Below are positions 51,717 to 62,553 of a DNA stretch of 64,000 nucleotides, piece after piece (the first letter of the stretch is position 1; the number at the start of each line of letters is the position of its first letter). Under the pieces are notes generated by a model that saw nothing but the letters and a program-made list of their open reading frames with translations, searched no databases and was not told the origin of the DNA. Source of the DNA: Schizochytrium sp. TIO01. Lineage: Eukaryota; Sar; Bigyra; Thraustochytrida; Thraustochytriidae. The stretch is taken from NCBI GenBank assembly GCA_004764695.1, contig SMSO01000005.1:223501-287500 (forward strand). Reading direction: 5' to 3'. The position numbers and the translations under genes were made by a program.

Positions 51717-52339
51717 TTGTTTGGGAGAGGTAAGTTGATATGTATTATATTGTAATTAGCTACCTCCTAGTACACGTTATAAACAAAGTTTGATAGTCAG
51801 AGAAAGAAAGCACCTATACTATCTAGCTAGAGAAGTTAGACTATAACAGTGTGTGGTATTACGAAAGCCTTGTGGCTTCCAAACTTGATGTACAATTATA
51901 ATAAGTCTTATATCAGCAACATTGGGACTCCCTCATAATGTCACGAAAGACGATACAGCAGCCCATGCCCATCAACAATATGCATTAAAGTCGAGCCATC
52001 TCGATAGTTATACGCATATGTCTCACCAGAAGAAACCAACCACCAAGTAAGCGCCTTTTTCAATTTTTTCTCATTTTTTCTTTTTTCTTTCTTTTGTTAA
52101 CATCATAATGATGACGCAATGGCGCGAATTCGCTCGCTGACTCATTTTTACTGTAACTATCATAGTATTCAATATATAGCTTCTTAGGTATTCACTTTAC
52201 ATGCATTCTTATGATTTTTGCAAATTGCAATCGCTTGCTGCACTGAGCCGTGCAGGCCAAAACCGCCAGCCGATTGCACTGGGCTTTGACGAACCACCCA
52301 TAATAGTGACTTGAACACAGCAAACTGGAGAAGTGAAAG
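51717..52339. other. Intergenic, presumed promoter of the fusion gene
   Basis: A T-rich/pyrimidine tract at about 52047-52098 and AT-rich DNA precede the fusion gene. No gene or RNA is recognised. The 5' untranslated region and promoter of the downstream gene probably lie here. Confidence 0.35.
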
Positions 52340-55300
52340 ATGGTGCGGCTCTTCAAGGGTGCGGCGCACCGCCTTCCTGATGACGATGGCGTTTTCGATG
52401 TGCTAATTGTGGGTGCTGGACCTGCAGGCTCAACGACTGCGTATTATCTTGCGCAGTATTCGCAAAATATTTTCGCAGGCACACCTTTACGTATTGCAAT
52501 CTTGGAGAAATCTGCAATCAAGGGAAAGGATAAATATTGTGGTGATGCTTGGTGTGCTCCTGCTTTGGATATTCTGGAGGATATGGGTGTGGCGCAGGAG
52601 CTCGTGGCAGAAGGTCTTGTAAACGATACACTCTGCGGTGGATTCGTATCTCCAGCGGGCCATTCATATCTTGCCAATGACAAGGGGACTCCTGCCGCCG
52701 AGAAAAACATGGCCACCCGCTGCTATGCGATTAAACGTCAGATTTGCGATGAGCGAATTACAATGCGTGCTGCAGCGCAACCTGGAGTGTCTGTTGTGGA
52801 GCACGCTCGAGTGCAGAAGACAGTCCTCGACGAAAAGACTGGAATTTGGACTGTGGAATGTAGTGATGGTCGTGTCTTTAATTCCAGGGTTCTCGTGGCT
52901 GCTGATGGAGCTTCTTCGAACGTTGGTCGCTCGCTTGGAATAATAAAGGATGCTCCACAGGCTGTGGCCGCGAGGCGCTACGTGAAGGCCGGCACGCACA
53001 ATTTCAAGGCCGATGGGGTGCTCCTGTACCCCGACTACACGCTTCCAGGCTATGTTGCGCTTTTTAGACACTATGACGATACCATTGACCTTGGATTGTA
53101 CCTGCTCCCCGGAGGCGCTGCCAAAGACTCCGATCTTGCCGAGATATATGAAACCAAGTTACTCAAAGATCCCTTTGTGGCTAGGGCTCTCGGCCCTCGA
53201 GCCGAGTTTGCAGAACGTCTCAAGGTCGCTTCGTTGCGTCTTGGAGGCGTGGATAGAAGCTACGATGACCACGTGCTGCTTGTCGGCGATGCCGCAGGCC
53301 AGGTTGATCCACTAACAGGTGAAGGAATTCATACCGGTATGATTGGTGGTAAAATTGCTGCAGAGTGTATTGCAGAAATGTTTCGTACAGGAGACTTCTC
53401 GGCCGCCGCTGGCGCCAAGTATCACAAAAAGTGGCAAGCCTCGTTTGGCTCTGACTTTCCCATTTCTGCTTTGGCCGGCAAAATTGTATACAGACTGCCA
53501 TTTCTCATGGATGCTGTCCCTGTGGCATGTCAGGGGAAGAGCGCCAAAGCCGGTGCTAGCTTCTTTGCTGACTTTGGCGCAGTTATGACTGGTGTTAAAC
53601 CTAAGAGCCTATTTTTACACCCAAGTGTTGCTGTCCCACTTGCGATTTCCACAGTTTCGCAATTTGTAAAGCAATACATCTTTGGTACAGAGCGCACATA
53701 TTACGCTGATCCTCAAATCTACATTGATAAAGAACTCAAGCGCTTAACAAGCTGGGATGCACAGTGTCTTATTGACCCTTCGGTGCAGGCCTCTGACCTC
53801 CGCATCAATGTGTCGGATCCTAAAATGGATGTCTTCGCGTGGGCAAACAGTACCAAGCACCGAGTTCTTATCCTTTATGGAACTGAATACGGTTTCTCTA
53901 AAGATCTTGCCGAGCTTCTGTGTGAGCGACTATCACCAATTGTTTCTCCTCGTTGCATAAGTATGTCCCAATATGAAGTCATCGACTGGAGTCAAGAATC
54001 TACAGTTCTGGCTATCTGCTCTACTGCTGGAGATGGCGATCCACCTTCGACTGCCAAAGCTTTTTTCGAAGCGTTGCAGAGTGATCCGACACTTTGCACA
54101 GGCCTTGGCCATATTCACTTTAGCATCCTTGCCCCTGGTGATTCAGCCTACCCTCAATTTGCGAGCGCTGGAAAAGAGCTCGAACAGTTATTCACCAAGG
54201 CGGGCGCCAAGGTTATGGTAGACCTAACTACACTTGATAGCGATGATGCAAGTGATGCAGATGTCTGGATGCGTGCTGTGGAAGAAGCTGTGCCCCGTTT
54301 TGCGGTTGCAACTGAAAACAAACAACTTGATTACTTGAGATCAGCTGTGCAGGAGCATGCTGATCTTTTTGTTCTCCAAACGGGAGCGTCTCGCAAGAAG
54401 CCTTTCAAGGCTGTTCTTTCCCGTCGTAAAATTTTGACTGCCTTGGAAGACAGCAAAGATCCCAAGGAAACATGGCATCTGGAGTTGGACATTTCTCATG
54501 GAAATGGCGTAGAAGAGTTAGCATTTGAACCGGGGGATGCACTTGGTGTGCAACCAGAAAATGATCCTAAGGAAGTTGAGGCTATTCTTGCTCTTCTTCA
54601 ATTCTCCGGAGAGTCTGAGAAGAAATATGCGCAGTCTCAGTTGATTACGGCTGATCTACGCCTTTCTCTGATTGACCTGAAAGAAAGTGAGGAGGAACAT
54701 GTGATCGATGTTGTACAGCGCGTACGTCAATCAATTCCAGCAATGGATATTGTTTCCAAGCTCCGTCCTCTACAGCCCCGGTTTTACTCGATTGCATCAA
54801 GTCCAGAATATGACAAGGGTACGATCCATCTTTGTATTGCTGCAGTACGCTATGAGCTCATGGGGCGGAAGCGCCAAGGTGTGGCTTCAACCTATCTGAT
54901 TGACAGAGTTCCTCTTGGAGGTATTGTGCGTGTTTGGGTACAGCACAATCCAGCTTTTCGGCCTGCTGCAACTGCGCTCATGATTGGACCGGGAACAGGT
55001 CTTGCTCCGTTTCGCTCTTTTCTACGTTCTGTGAAACCTAAGTTTAAGAATGCACAACTATACTTTGGATGCCGTAGCAAGAACATTGATTTCTTGTATG
55101 GAGATGAATTGCAAGACTGGGCGAATCAAGAGCCCGAGTCTCATCAACTTTTTACTGCCTTTTCACGAGACCAAGCTGAAAAGGTATATGTACAGGATCG
55201 TTTACGGGAAAATGCTGAGAGTGTAGCAAGCTTTCTCACAAATCACAAAGATGCGGCAGTTTACATATGCGGAGAAGGTCTTAACATGGCTAGTGATGTG

Positions 55301-55408
55301 AAAGATGCTCTGTATGCAATTGTCCAAGAGCATGTTCCTGGCATGTCCTCGCGTCAGGACGCGGAGGCCTTTTTAAAGCCACGTCTACATCTCGACGTGT
55401 GGATTTAA
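52340..55408 (+). CDS. Geranylgeranyl-reductase-like flavoenzyme fused to a P450-reductase-type diflavin module
   Basis: A single 1,022-residue frame contains a complete electron-transfer chain. Residues about 18-450 form a geranylgeranyl-reductase-family FAD enzyme: the dinucleotide fold VGAGPAG near 24-30, CGDAWCAP near 69-76, and the second FAD motif VGDAAG near 313-318. These enzymes hydrogenate isoprenoid double bonds (family knowledge). Residues about 507-655 are an FMN flavodoxin domain (YGTEYGFS, CSTAGDGDPP, LAPGDSAYPQF). Residues about 690-1022 are an FAD/NADPH reductase of the P450-reductase or sulfite-reductase type (RFYSIASS near 814, GPGTGLAPFRSF near 883, FGCR near 909, C-terminal DVWI). 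The inference is a self-sufficient NADPH-driven prenyl reductase. No transit peptide is obvious. The substrate (chlorophyll/tocopherol side chain, dolichol-like or other lipid) is unknown. A TTL-like gene converges on its 3' end. Confidence 0.9.
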   Translation: MVRLFKGAAHRLPDDDGVFDVLIVGAGPAGSTTAYYLAQYSQNIFAGTPLRIAILEKSAIKGKDKYCGDAWCAPALDILEDMGVAQELVAEGLVNDTLCGGFVSPAGHSYLANDKGTPAAEKNMATRCYAIKRQICDERITMRAAAQPGVSVVEHARVQKTVLDEKTGIWTVECSDGRVFNSRVLVAADGASSNVGRSLGIIKDAPQAVAARRYVKAGTHNFKADGVLLYPDYTLPGYVALFRHYDDTIDLGLYLLPGGAAKDSDLAEIYETKLLKDPFVARALGPRAEFAERLKVASLRLGGVDRSYDDHVLLVGDAAGQVDPLTGEGIHTGMIGGKIAAECIAEMFRTGDFSAAAGAKYHKKWQASFGSDFPISALAGKIVYRLPFLMDAVPVACQGKSAKAGASFFADFGAVMTGVKPKSLFLHPSVAVPLAISTVSQFVKQYIFGTERTYYADPQIYIDKELKRLTSWDAQCLIDPSVQASDLRINVSDPKMDVFAWANSTKHRVLILYGTEYGFSKDLAELLCERLSPIVSPRCISMSQYEVIDWSQESTVLAICSTAGDGDPPSTAKAFFEALQSDPTLCTGLGHIHFSILAPGDSAYPQFASAGKELEQLFTKAGAKVMVDLTTLDSDDASDADVWMRAVEEAVPRFAVATENKQLDYLRSAVQEHADLFVLQTGASRKKPFKAVLSRRKILTALEDSKDPKETWHLELDISHGNGVEELAFEPGDALGVQPENDPKEVEAILALLQFSGESEKKYAQSQLITADLRLSLIDLKESEEEHVIDVVQRVRQSIPAMDIVSKLRPLQPRFYSIASSPEYDKGTIHLCIAAVRYELMGRKRQGVASTYLIDRVPLGGIVRVWVQHNPAFRPAATALMIGPGTGLAPFRSFLRSVKPKFKNAQLYFGCRSKNIDFLYGDELQDWANQEPESHQLFTAFSRDQAEKVYVQDRLRENAESVASFLTNHKDAAVYICGEGLNMASDVKDALYAIVQEHVPGMSSRQDAEAFLKPRLHLDVWI

Positions 55409-55478
55409 TTTGAGAATTATTCAATCTATCTACTTACAAACAAAGTCAATAATACACACAAACAAAGGTTTTAGACTT

Positions 55479-56672
55479 TTATTCTATCTTTGACACAACT
55501 TCGTAAAATCCCAACGGTTGAGGTTGGAAGTCTTCTTTACGTACAGCTGAAGCTCCCATGCGCAGCAGATCGTAAGCTAGCGCCTGCATATGCGCTTGAA
55601 ACTCGGGTGATCCCGTGCCTTCGGGGGCGCAGCCAGGGCTACGAGCATTCACTTCAAGGATATAAGGCCGGCCATCCTCATCAATCATGAGATCAAGCGC
55701 GCCTACAGCAAACCTGCCGGTAAAACGTTGTTCTCTTTGGGGAGGGCGATGCGCTGGATCAAAAACTGCTTCACGGAATGCCGGCTCGGAAAGAAGGTCC
55801 TGAATAAACTCACACAGGGTGTCTTGCATCGGCTCAAGTTCTGGTACTTCCCGAGCCAGTGCGCGACGGATACGATCACCACCTGCACCATTAGTGATGT
55901 GTGCGGCGCGATCGTTGCAATCATCCTGGTTATAGGCCATTTCAGCAATGCGCACTTCGATGGTTGGGTACATAAAGAGTGTCTTCTGGAGGTCATCTGC
56001 ACAAATGTATGCACGTAAGTGGAACTTGCGATCACCCGAAAGGAGCATGCTCTTGATATGCGCTTGTACAACCCAGCCAGGAAGGCGTCCTTTGAGGCTA
56101 ATGAGGTGCTCAATGAACCCTCGCTCAGCACGGGCGCGGTCCGCATCTACAGTCAAAGTTGCAAGAATGGTTTCCTTAGTTGCAAGCGCAGAGCTCGGAT
56201 CTGACTTGTAGAAAACAATACCTTCGCCATGACATCCCAAAGGCGGTTTCAGGACGACAAGATTATCCTTTGATTCAGGAAGCACAATGTCCTCAACTGT
56301 GCTTACGTCCCACGGAAGTACAGAGGTTTGTGGCACGAACCTCTCGAGTCCAAGCTTCTCCAGTACAATCCACAAATTGTCTTTATCTCCAAGACCGTCG
56401 AAGCATCCAGCTGCGAACCAAATAGGTTTTTGGCAAGAAGTCACTTTATCGTTCAAGGTGTCTTGGTTTTCATCTTGGGCAACTTCTACTGTCTCCATCC
56501 GCAAGAGCGCGTTACCTTGGTCGCGTGACCACGAAGGCAGCTGCGAGAGCTTGTCTACCTTGGACCAAGATCTCCATGCGGACGCATCGTCAACATCCGC
56601 CAGTTTTTGGGCTCCTTGAAAGGCCCACTCCCAGCTTGTGGAGCACGTCCACAGAGTCTTCTTCAACGACAT
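55479..56672 (-). CDS. Tubulin-tyrosine-ligase-like (TTL family) ATP-grasp protein
   Basis: This is a 397-residue single-exon protein beginning MSLKKTLWTC. Family hallmarks occur in order. VVLKPPLGCHGEGI at about residues 150-163 is the ATP-binding Lys and glycine loop. WVVQAHIKSMLLSGDRKFHLRAY at about 200-222 matches the TTL block for Gln, Lys-Phe-x-Leu-Arg. A-H-I-T-N is the HxTN-like motif. LDLMIDEDGRPYILEVNARSPG near 340-362 provides the Mg/ATP-binding Asp, Glu and Asn. TTL-like enzymes add Tyr, Glu or Gly to tubulin or other proteins (family knowledge); the acceptor here cannot be deduced. It is convergent with the fusion gene, with about 70 bp between stop codons, so the two genes must share or overlap their polyadenylation regions. 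Confidence 0.8.
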   Translation of the reverse strand: MSLKKTLWTCSTSWEWAFQGAQKLADVDDASAWRSWSKVDKLSQLPSWSRDQGNALLRMETVEVAQDENQDTLNDKVTSCQKPIWFAAGCFDGLGDKDNLWIVLEKLGLERFVPQTSVLPWDVSTVEDIVLPESKDNLVVLKPPLGCHGEGIVFYKSDPSSALATKETILATLTVDADRARAERGFIEHLISLKGRLPGWVVQAHIKSMLLSGDRKFHLRAYICADDLQKTLFMYPTIEVRIAEMAYNQDDCNDRAAHITNGAGGDRIRRALAREVPELEPMQDTLCEFIQDLLSEPAFREAVFDPAHRPPQREQRFTGRFAVGALDLMIDEDGRPYILEVNARSPGCAPEGTGSPEFQAHMQALAYDLLRMGASAVRKEDFQPQPLGFYEVVSKIE

Positions 56673-59600
56673 TGTAGCGTGCCTCGGTCTACTATCTGCA
56701 AGTTGCGGGTCGATCGAGAATTATTGCAAGCCCTGCTTTTTTGATAGACCTGACACCAAGTGCACCCAAGCCAATGAAGGCACGGGATGCATTCCAGAAC
56801 ATTTAGAACATGCGCAACTCATTTGACTTGTCTTGTCTTGTAACTTCATTAAACTCAAATCAGAAAGCTCGCTCATACGACGTTTTCGTGAGGATAAGCG
56901 GACCTGCACCTTTCAATCTTTATTCTCTTTTCATAGTATGAATTGGTTTTCCAAGCTCATTCCAACATGGATAATGTACCCTGTTTTGCACGAGCACAGT
57001 CAGGAACTATTTTCTATGAAATTTGAAGGTGATCTAGCGCTTGTTCATAGGAGTAATACAGCAATCGTTGATAGTTTCTTAATTTCATTCTTCAGGGATA
57101 AATCCATCAAAAGGAAGGACTATTGATGCAGTACAAGAGAAAAACATGCTTCAATTCACTGTTGAAACGTATTTCTCTTTTTGAAATGCCTTTTTCCATT
57201 TTCTCTCCAACAAAATAGGCGACTCGTTCTGCATCTTCAAGTTCAACTTGTCTAACTGGGTCTTAAATCAAATGACCTGATTAGTATAAATCTGGCTTGA
57301 AGTAAGTCTATGTTAGCTCAAATTATGGGTATACTATTAGAAGTATTCCATAGTTCCCAACCCGGAAATCGACAGGGAGGCTTCAGATTCTAGCCCTTTG
57401 AAGCTCAGTTCCTCAAGGATATGAAGCTCCCGTGACATCGCACGCTAAAATGTATACACCTAGCAATTGACCTGCATGCTAACTTCAAAATAATAATCAT
57501 ATTTCCGTAAATTTGGGAATCCGCTAGTGAACTACTCTTTTTATGTTTGTGAATAGTCATTACGGAGGAGAAGTGAACAACTTAGGCATGTAATTGTCTG
57601 TCACGTGCGCCAAAATAAACTTGTTAAATGCTAAAATATATTCTGATCATGAACCCTGAACATCTTACAGCAGTATAGGCTTACCAAGAGATCTCACGGT
57701 CCAAAACTTTGCCAAAAGACAGCCAAATATGAGGTTGGAACATGGAAAATCCCAATCGGCTATAGATCATATCGTAGAGTGCTGGTGTAAATGTGTTTCA
57801 AGGGTGCATATTTAGATATCTTTTTTTAATACTTGCTATCAAGTGGACGGCATTCAGATTCGGAGAAAATAGAGAGAGTATTTCTTCAAACCATTCCGGC
57901 CTGGCTTTGTGCGAATACGACCATTCTCCGATAGCTCCGAAAAAAATAAGATTCTGAAGATCAGAGTCGCCCTCGATTAAATGTCAAATAGGCTTCTTGT
58001 CGCAAAGCCATGCCAGGGCTTGCAAACCAGGTCATGGTGGTGCCGTTAGTACCCTACCTTAGATTAGATATGATATCAAAAGTCCAGATTAGCACTCTCC
58101 GATTACTTGAGAAGTTAACGCATTAAAGAGAAGAAGAGACTGCGCTGTGTTTGTTTAAATGCATTTTAGGTCTAAACAACTAGAACTCGTCTTGTCCATT
58201 ATTATTTCATTTATTAATATTTTCCAGTCGTAAATTCAACGTATGTACAGGTGGTACCCAAAAGAAGAAGTTTATAACAACCATGAAGGACAAAAATCAT
58301 AATTATCATAATTGTGTTGAGCAACGATTTGATGCATTCCTGTAGTATGATAGTCTAAGTTCAATGAAAAAGGCAATGAATCCCTACTTTGAAGATTCGT
58401 ATCATATTTCAATTTTAGAGTCATACTCTATGACACGAAGTGGCTGTTCAGGCGCTCCATCGCTAACATAATTGTTACGGTACTGTTGAGCATTTGCAAT
58501 CAAAAGTTATTTAATTTATATTATAGCGAATCGAGTTGGTCTTACAAATGCATTTTTGTACTATAGCATGGTGGCGAGGTGAATCACCATGCAACTTTTG
58601 AAGAAAATCATTCTCTGAGCGTAGGGATCAGCCACTCTCCTAGAAGATTGCAGCTTCGGTCTTTGGAGGTCGATCTCAAGTGCTGTACCACTGTGAATGA
58701 AAGTGTACGTCAGGTCTTTAAAGCTTTCCCTGTTGCTTTGGCAAAACCATACCAAATTTTAATGGGCACTAACGAAAGTATTCCTTTGTTTTCCCTATTG
58801 ATCAACTTGAATCAAGTGCAAACCAGTAACCGCTTGTTCGTGGGAGATATGAAGCACGCCTCAAGGCTACTCTCTGTTTCGCTTCAGTCAATTTATAAGT
58901 ATGATGATCGGTTGCTTTCTGGTTTCAATTATAACAATGATTGAGTCCCGTGTTTTCCAACGCAGATTTGATAAAGCGTACTATGTAACCTAATTATGGT
59001 TGACTTCAGCCATGCCACGCATAGCCTGATATTCGTTAAGGTGCTTCATTCTACTCTGTAGAAACAACATTTCATTTGTTTTCTTCTCTTTTCTATCTTT
59101 ATTATTTTTGTATCTGTTGTCAATATTATAAGCATCTTCGTCGGAGGAAGTTCTGAGTCTATGAAATGACTAGCACAATCCAAATAGTTTGGGAACTCGT
59201 TCTGAATCAGCTTGCTCTCAGCCCTTTCTCGTTCCGACTGTTTAAACATGAGAATTGTTTGTAGACAGCCATGTATTTTCTTTCTTTCTAACTTTCTCGC
59301 ATCATCTTTGAATTAAAAAAATAAAAGTTATTATTATTATTTATAAAAATGATATGAGGTAGAATCTCTCAGCGGTCGGCTAATAGCTGAATGGAGTTTA
59401 CTCAGACAGTGACAAGTAGTATCTTGAACTCTTCTGCAATTTAGGATGCCAAGAAGAATATTTGGCCTACGTACAGTAACTTTTCATAAAGAAATCTCCG
59501 ACGAAAGACGAATTCTATAGTCTTGGAAGAAGTTGGAAACCTGGGTCTATAAGTTGCTCTTCTTTCCAGGTTCTTCTTCCCAGCTTGTAACTGGATTCAG

Positions 59601-60506
59601 CCAAAGCATTCGCATCATAGGTCGGCCTTCAAATTATCTCGAAAGGAGTAGTGTGGACGTAGTGTAAGAGTTATGGTTGCTCGCTCTATTAATACAGATA
59701 CAAAGAGAAGGAAAAGAAACACATGGCTTTTATGAATGTACTCGATAATTTCTGTAGATTACGCCGTGGATAGTACTTGCCATACGTCTGACTCCTCGAG
59801 TCCCAGAGTAGACAGGTGTCTTAATTCTTGTGTCTGTGCGTGATAGAAATCCCAAATATAATCGCAAGGGCTCAATGATTCGCAAGGAATGTGGCTTTCT
59901 TGCGACTGACAGGTGCACAGGAGGGAGTAGAATAAACAAAACATTGATTAAACGGGATTAAGTGTAGTAAATAGGAGGGCACGCACTGACAGGGTTGTAC
60001 CGACTGTTGGATCACATTCGAAAAGGAGCATAGCGCTGGTAGAAAAGCGCTCCTGGGGTGTGAGACTTACAAGACCATACAAGGTTGGTGACCTTCGAGG
60101 CTAGGATAGCAAACGTGTAGGAAATTATAGCATCACAGTAGTTTCTGTCGGTTCTGAACACATATTCGGTACCTATTGACTTTTTAAGACTTGGCTTAGC
60201 GCGTAATAGGCCAGGTAAGCGTCATTGAAAGCAATTTGGTAGCGAGAAATGCAGAAATCAAAATGTTGTGCTCAGTTTCTGAAGACTTTCGCCTAGTTTC
60301 GAGCTAGGAAACCATCAAGAAATTTCATTTACATATTCTTTTGTTGACTATGCGAATCTCTACTAAATTCTTGACAGCTCTGGTGAAAAAAGTAAATAAT
60401 CGAACAAATGTATTCGACAGAAAAGATGCTTTGCTGAGCATAATAAGCCTCACTGAAGCTTGTCCTACAAATCTCCACTTCTGACTTTTTGTCAAAGGGA
60501 CGCTTT
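56673..60506. other. Long intergenic region without a recognised gene
   Basis: About 3.8 kb of AT-rich DNA with stop codons dense in all frames. The longest plus frame (about 58579-58944, 121 codons) has no motif I recognise and no paralogue in the window. There is an AT-rich run with TTATTATTATT near 59325-59342. I see no tRNA-like, rRNA-like or mobile-element structure. Confidence 0.45.
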
Positions 60507-62444
60507 ATGCTTCACTGCGAAAGTAGCAAGCTACATCACAAGCAGCGCCTTTTTCTTTTATTTCATTCTACAAAAAACAAAATCTCCTCCACAATTTTGA
60601 GACAAGCAAAACCCTTTCACCAAATTACGCCTCGCGAAAGACATCTCGACTTAAATCTTCGACGCCAAGTATCCAGTATCATGCTGCACGAAGAAACAAG
60701 GGAAGAGAATGATGGAGCCCCTGAGAGCTTTGATCATTATAACTTCACTGAAGAAGTGAACAAGACGACTCATGGCGACATGATAGGTCCTGCGGATGAT
60801 GACAGTGGTGAATACAACGACTTGCCTGAGCTACATCGCTTACAACGGAATCTTAATGCATACACTGTTATGCTTCTATTAGTTGCGGTCTGCGGTGGTC
60901 TTATTTTTGGCCTTGACATTGGCACAGCTGCGTCAACATCTCTTTCATCATTCCGCGAAGCAATGGGGATTCCTGTGCTCAGGTCTGGTGATAAAGACTC
61001 TGATGCTACAACAGCGAAGATCAATCAATTTACTTATGTTTTCCACGCCACTTGCCTGGTAGGAGCTCCTTTTGCTGGATTTATCTCTGACCGCATCGGG
61101 CGTAAACCAGTGATTTGCATTGCAGCGACAATCTTCATGCTGGGATCGCTCTGGCAATCTCTTGCTGGTCTTATCTCAACTGATTTCGCCTGGAAGTCAA
61201 TCATCATTGGTCGCGCAGTTGGCGGGATTGGTCTTGGTTTTATGTTAACTATGGCACCAGTATATACGGCAGAACTCATGCCCTCCAGATGGCGTGGCAA
61301 AGCTATCACTCTATTCCAGTTTTCCTGCACACTAGGAATCTTTATCATGGCTATATTCAACAACTTCATGACGGCTTCATGGGGCTGGCGGCTTGGAATT
61401 GCACTACAAATAATTCCTTGCATCGTTGTTATCTTCTTCACTATTACTCTTTTTCCAGAGAGCCCGCGGTATTTGATCAAAGTTCATAAACATGATGAGG
61501 CGGAAAGTGCCCTTCGGTTACTTGCCAAGGGAACTCCAAATGCTGACATGGTTGTGGCTTCCGAGCTTCAACAGATAGAGGACGAAGTAGCCATCGAAGA
61601 AGAAGTTGGAAAGGGTTCTTTCTTGGAGCTGTTTCAAGGAGAAAACCTGGTCTCTGTCATGTGTGCTGCAGGCGTGGCATTCTGCCAAAATGTTACAGGT
61701 GTGAACTGGTTCATCAACTACGCAACAACTCTCTTTAACTCCCTCGGATTTGATGCATTTACCTACGATCTCATTCTCAAGGCATTTAATATGGGATTTA
61801 CAATCGTCGCAATTCCTCTCATTGATAATGTAGGTCGCAAGCCAATGACAGTGTGGGGTACAACTTTTGCAATTATTGCCTTCCTACTTATTGCTGTGGT
61901 CATTCAAGCATCGGGGGTAGATGTGAACACAGACGATGGAGATCACAAGACGCATGCCGTGCAAATTTTTTCGGTCTGCATGATTTATATCTTCCAGGCA
62001 GTATATGCTGTTACATGGGGTCCACTTGGTTGGGTTCTACCCGCTGAATCTTTTTCCCTGCGCATTCGTGGCGTAGGTATGGCGTTTTGTGTTTCTATGA
62101 ACTTTTTCACAAATATCTTGCTTGGTGATGTTGGTTATGATCGCATTTATAGCGCGACTAATTTGCAAATTGCTTGCTTCATATTGGTGGTTTTGAATGT
62201 TTGCATCGCATACCCAGTTGTCACTTTATTCCAGCCAGAGACAAAGGGCCTCGCCTTAGAGGATTTACGCAAGGTGTTTGCTTACGAGCACGGAGGTAAT
62301 GATACGAGAGGGTTTGGAACGATTAGGCAATTCATTGCTCGCAATTTCAAGCAGACCTGCCAAGTATATTCCTTTCAAAAGGTCGATGCAACTATTGGTT
62401 TCGAACGCGTCAAGACTAAGTCTAAATCGCAAGGTGCGGTTTAG
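60507..62444 (+). CDS. Sugar porter (hexose transporter-like MFS protein)
   Basis: A proton/sugar symporter or facilitator of the sugar porter family is likely. The first ATG in frame is 60507 (MLHCESS); a second at 60681 (MLHEETREEND) gives a more typical acidic cytoplasmic tail and may be the true start. Motifs in order are FGLDIGTAAS in TM1 (usually FGYDIG), DRIGRKP after TM2, the GGIGLGF helix followed by APVYTAELMPSRWRG, PESPRYL before the central loop, NVGRKPM in the second half, VLPAESFSLRIRG, and QPETKGL after TM12. Twelve membrane segments are evident. No intron is needed. The substrate, probably a hexose or polyol, cannot be fixed. An AATAAA word at 62548 lies about 100 bp past the stop. 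Confidence 0.88.
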   Translation: MLHCESSKLHHKQRLFLLFHSTKNKISSTILRQAKPFHQITPRERHLDLNLRRQVSSIMLHEETREENDGAPESFDHYNFTEEVNKTTHGDMIGPADDDSGEYNDLPELHRLQRNLNAYTVMLLLVAVCGGLIFGLDIGTAASTSLSSFREAMGIPVLRSGDKDSDATTAKINQFTYVFHATCLVGAPFAGFISDRIGRKPVICIAATIFMLGSLWQSLAGLISTDFAWKSIIIGRAVGGIGLGFMLTMAPVYTAELMPSRWRGKAITLFQFSCTLGIFIMAIFNNFMTASWGWRLGIALQIIPCIVVIFFTITLFPESPRYLIKVHKHDEAESALRLLAKGTPNADMVVASELQQIEDEVAIEEEVGKGSFLELFQGENLVSVMCAAGVAFCQNVTGVNWFINYATTLFNSLGFDAFTYDLILKAFNMGFTIVAIPLIDNVGRKPMTVWGTTFAIIAFLLIAVVIQASGVDVNTDDGDHKTHAVQIFSVCMIYIFQAVYAVTWGPLGWVLPAESFSLRIRGVGMAFCVSMNFFTNILLGDVGYDRIYSATNLQIACFILVVLNVCIAYPVVTLFQPETKGLALEDLRKVFAYEHGGNDTRGFGTIRQFIARNFKQTCQVYSFQKVDATIGFERVKTKSKSQGAV

Positions 62445-62547
62445 AATAGCAAGGAGCGCAAATGAGATCATTGCAAAGTATTTACTCAGAACTTAAGTTC
62501 ATACGTTGTCAGACCGGCAGCCCAAAGCGTATCGCGTCTCAACCTTC

Positions 62548-62553
62548 AATAAA
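62548..62553 (+). promoter_or_regulatory. Possible polyadenylation signal of the sugar porter gene
   Basis: AATAAA lies about 100 bp downstream of the TAG stop at 62444, followed by T-rich DNA. The position suits a 3' end signal, but one hexamer in AT-rich DNA is weak evidence. Confidence 0.3.

Noticed and set aside
58579-58944. A 121-codon plus-strand gene in the large intergenic region
   Set aside because: It has no motif and no paralogue, and there is an overlapping minus frame. It is compatible with chance.
59990-60060. Hairpin or small RNA around two AGCGCT words
   Set aside because: Only a six-base self-complementary word is repeated; the surrounding stem does not extend.
60489-60506. 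Start of the sugar porter at the TTG at 60489
   Set aside because: A non-ATG start is unlikely in a eukaryotic gene when in-frame ATGs follow at 60507 and 60681.
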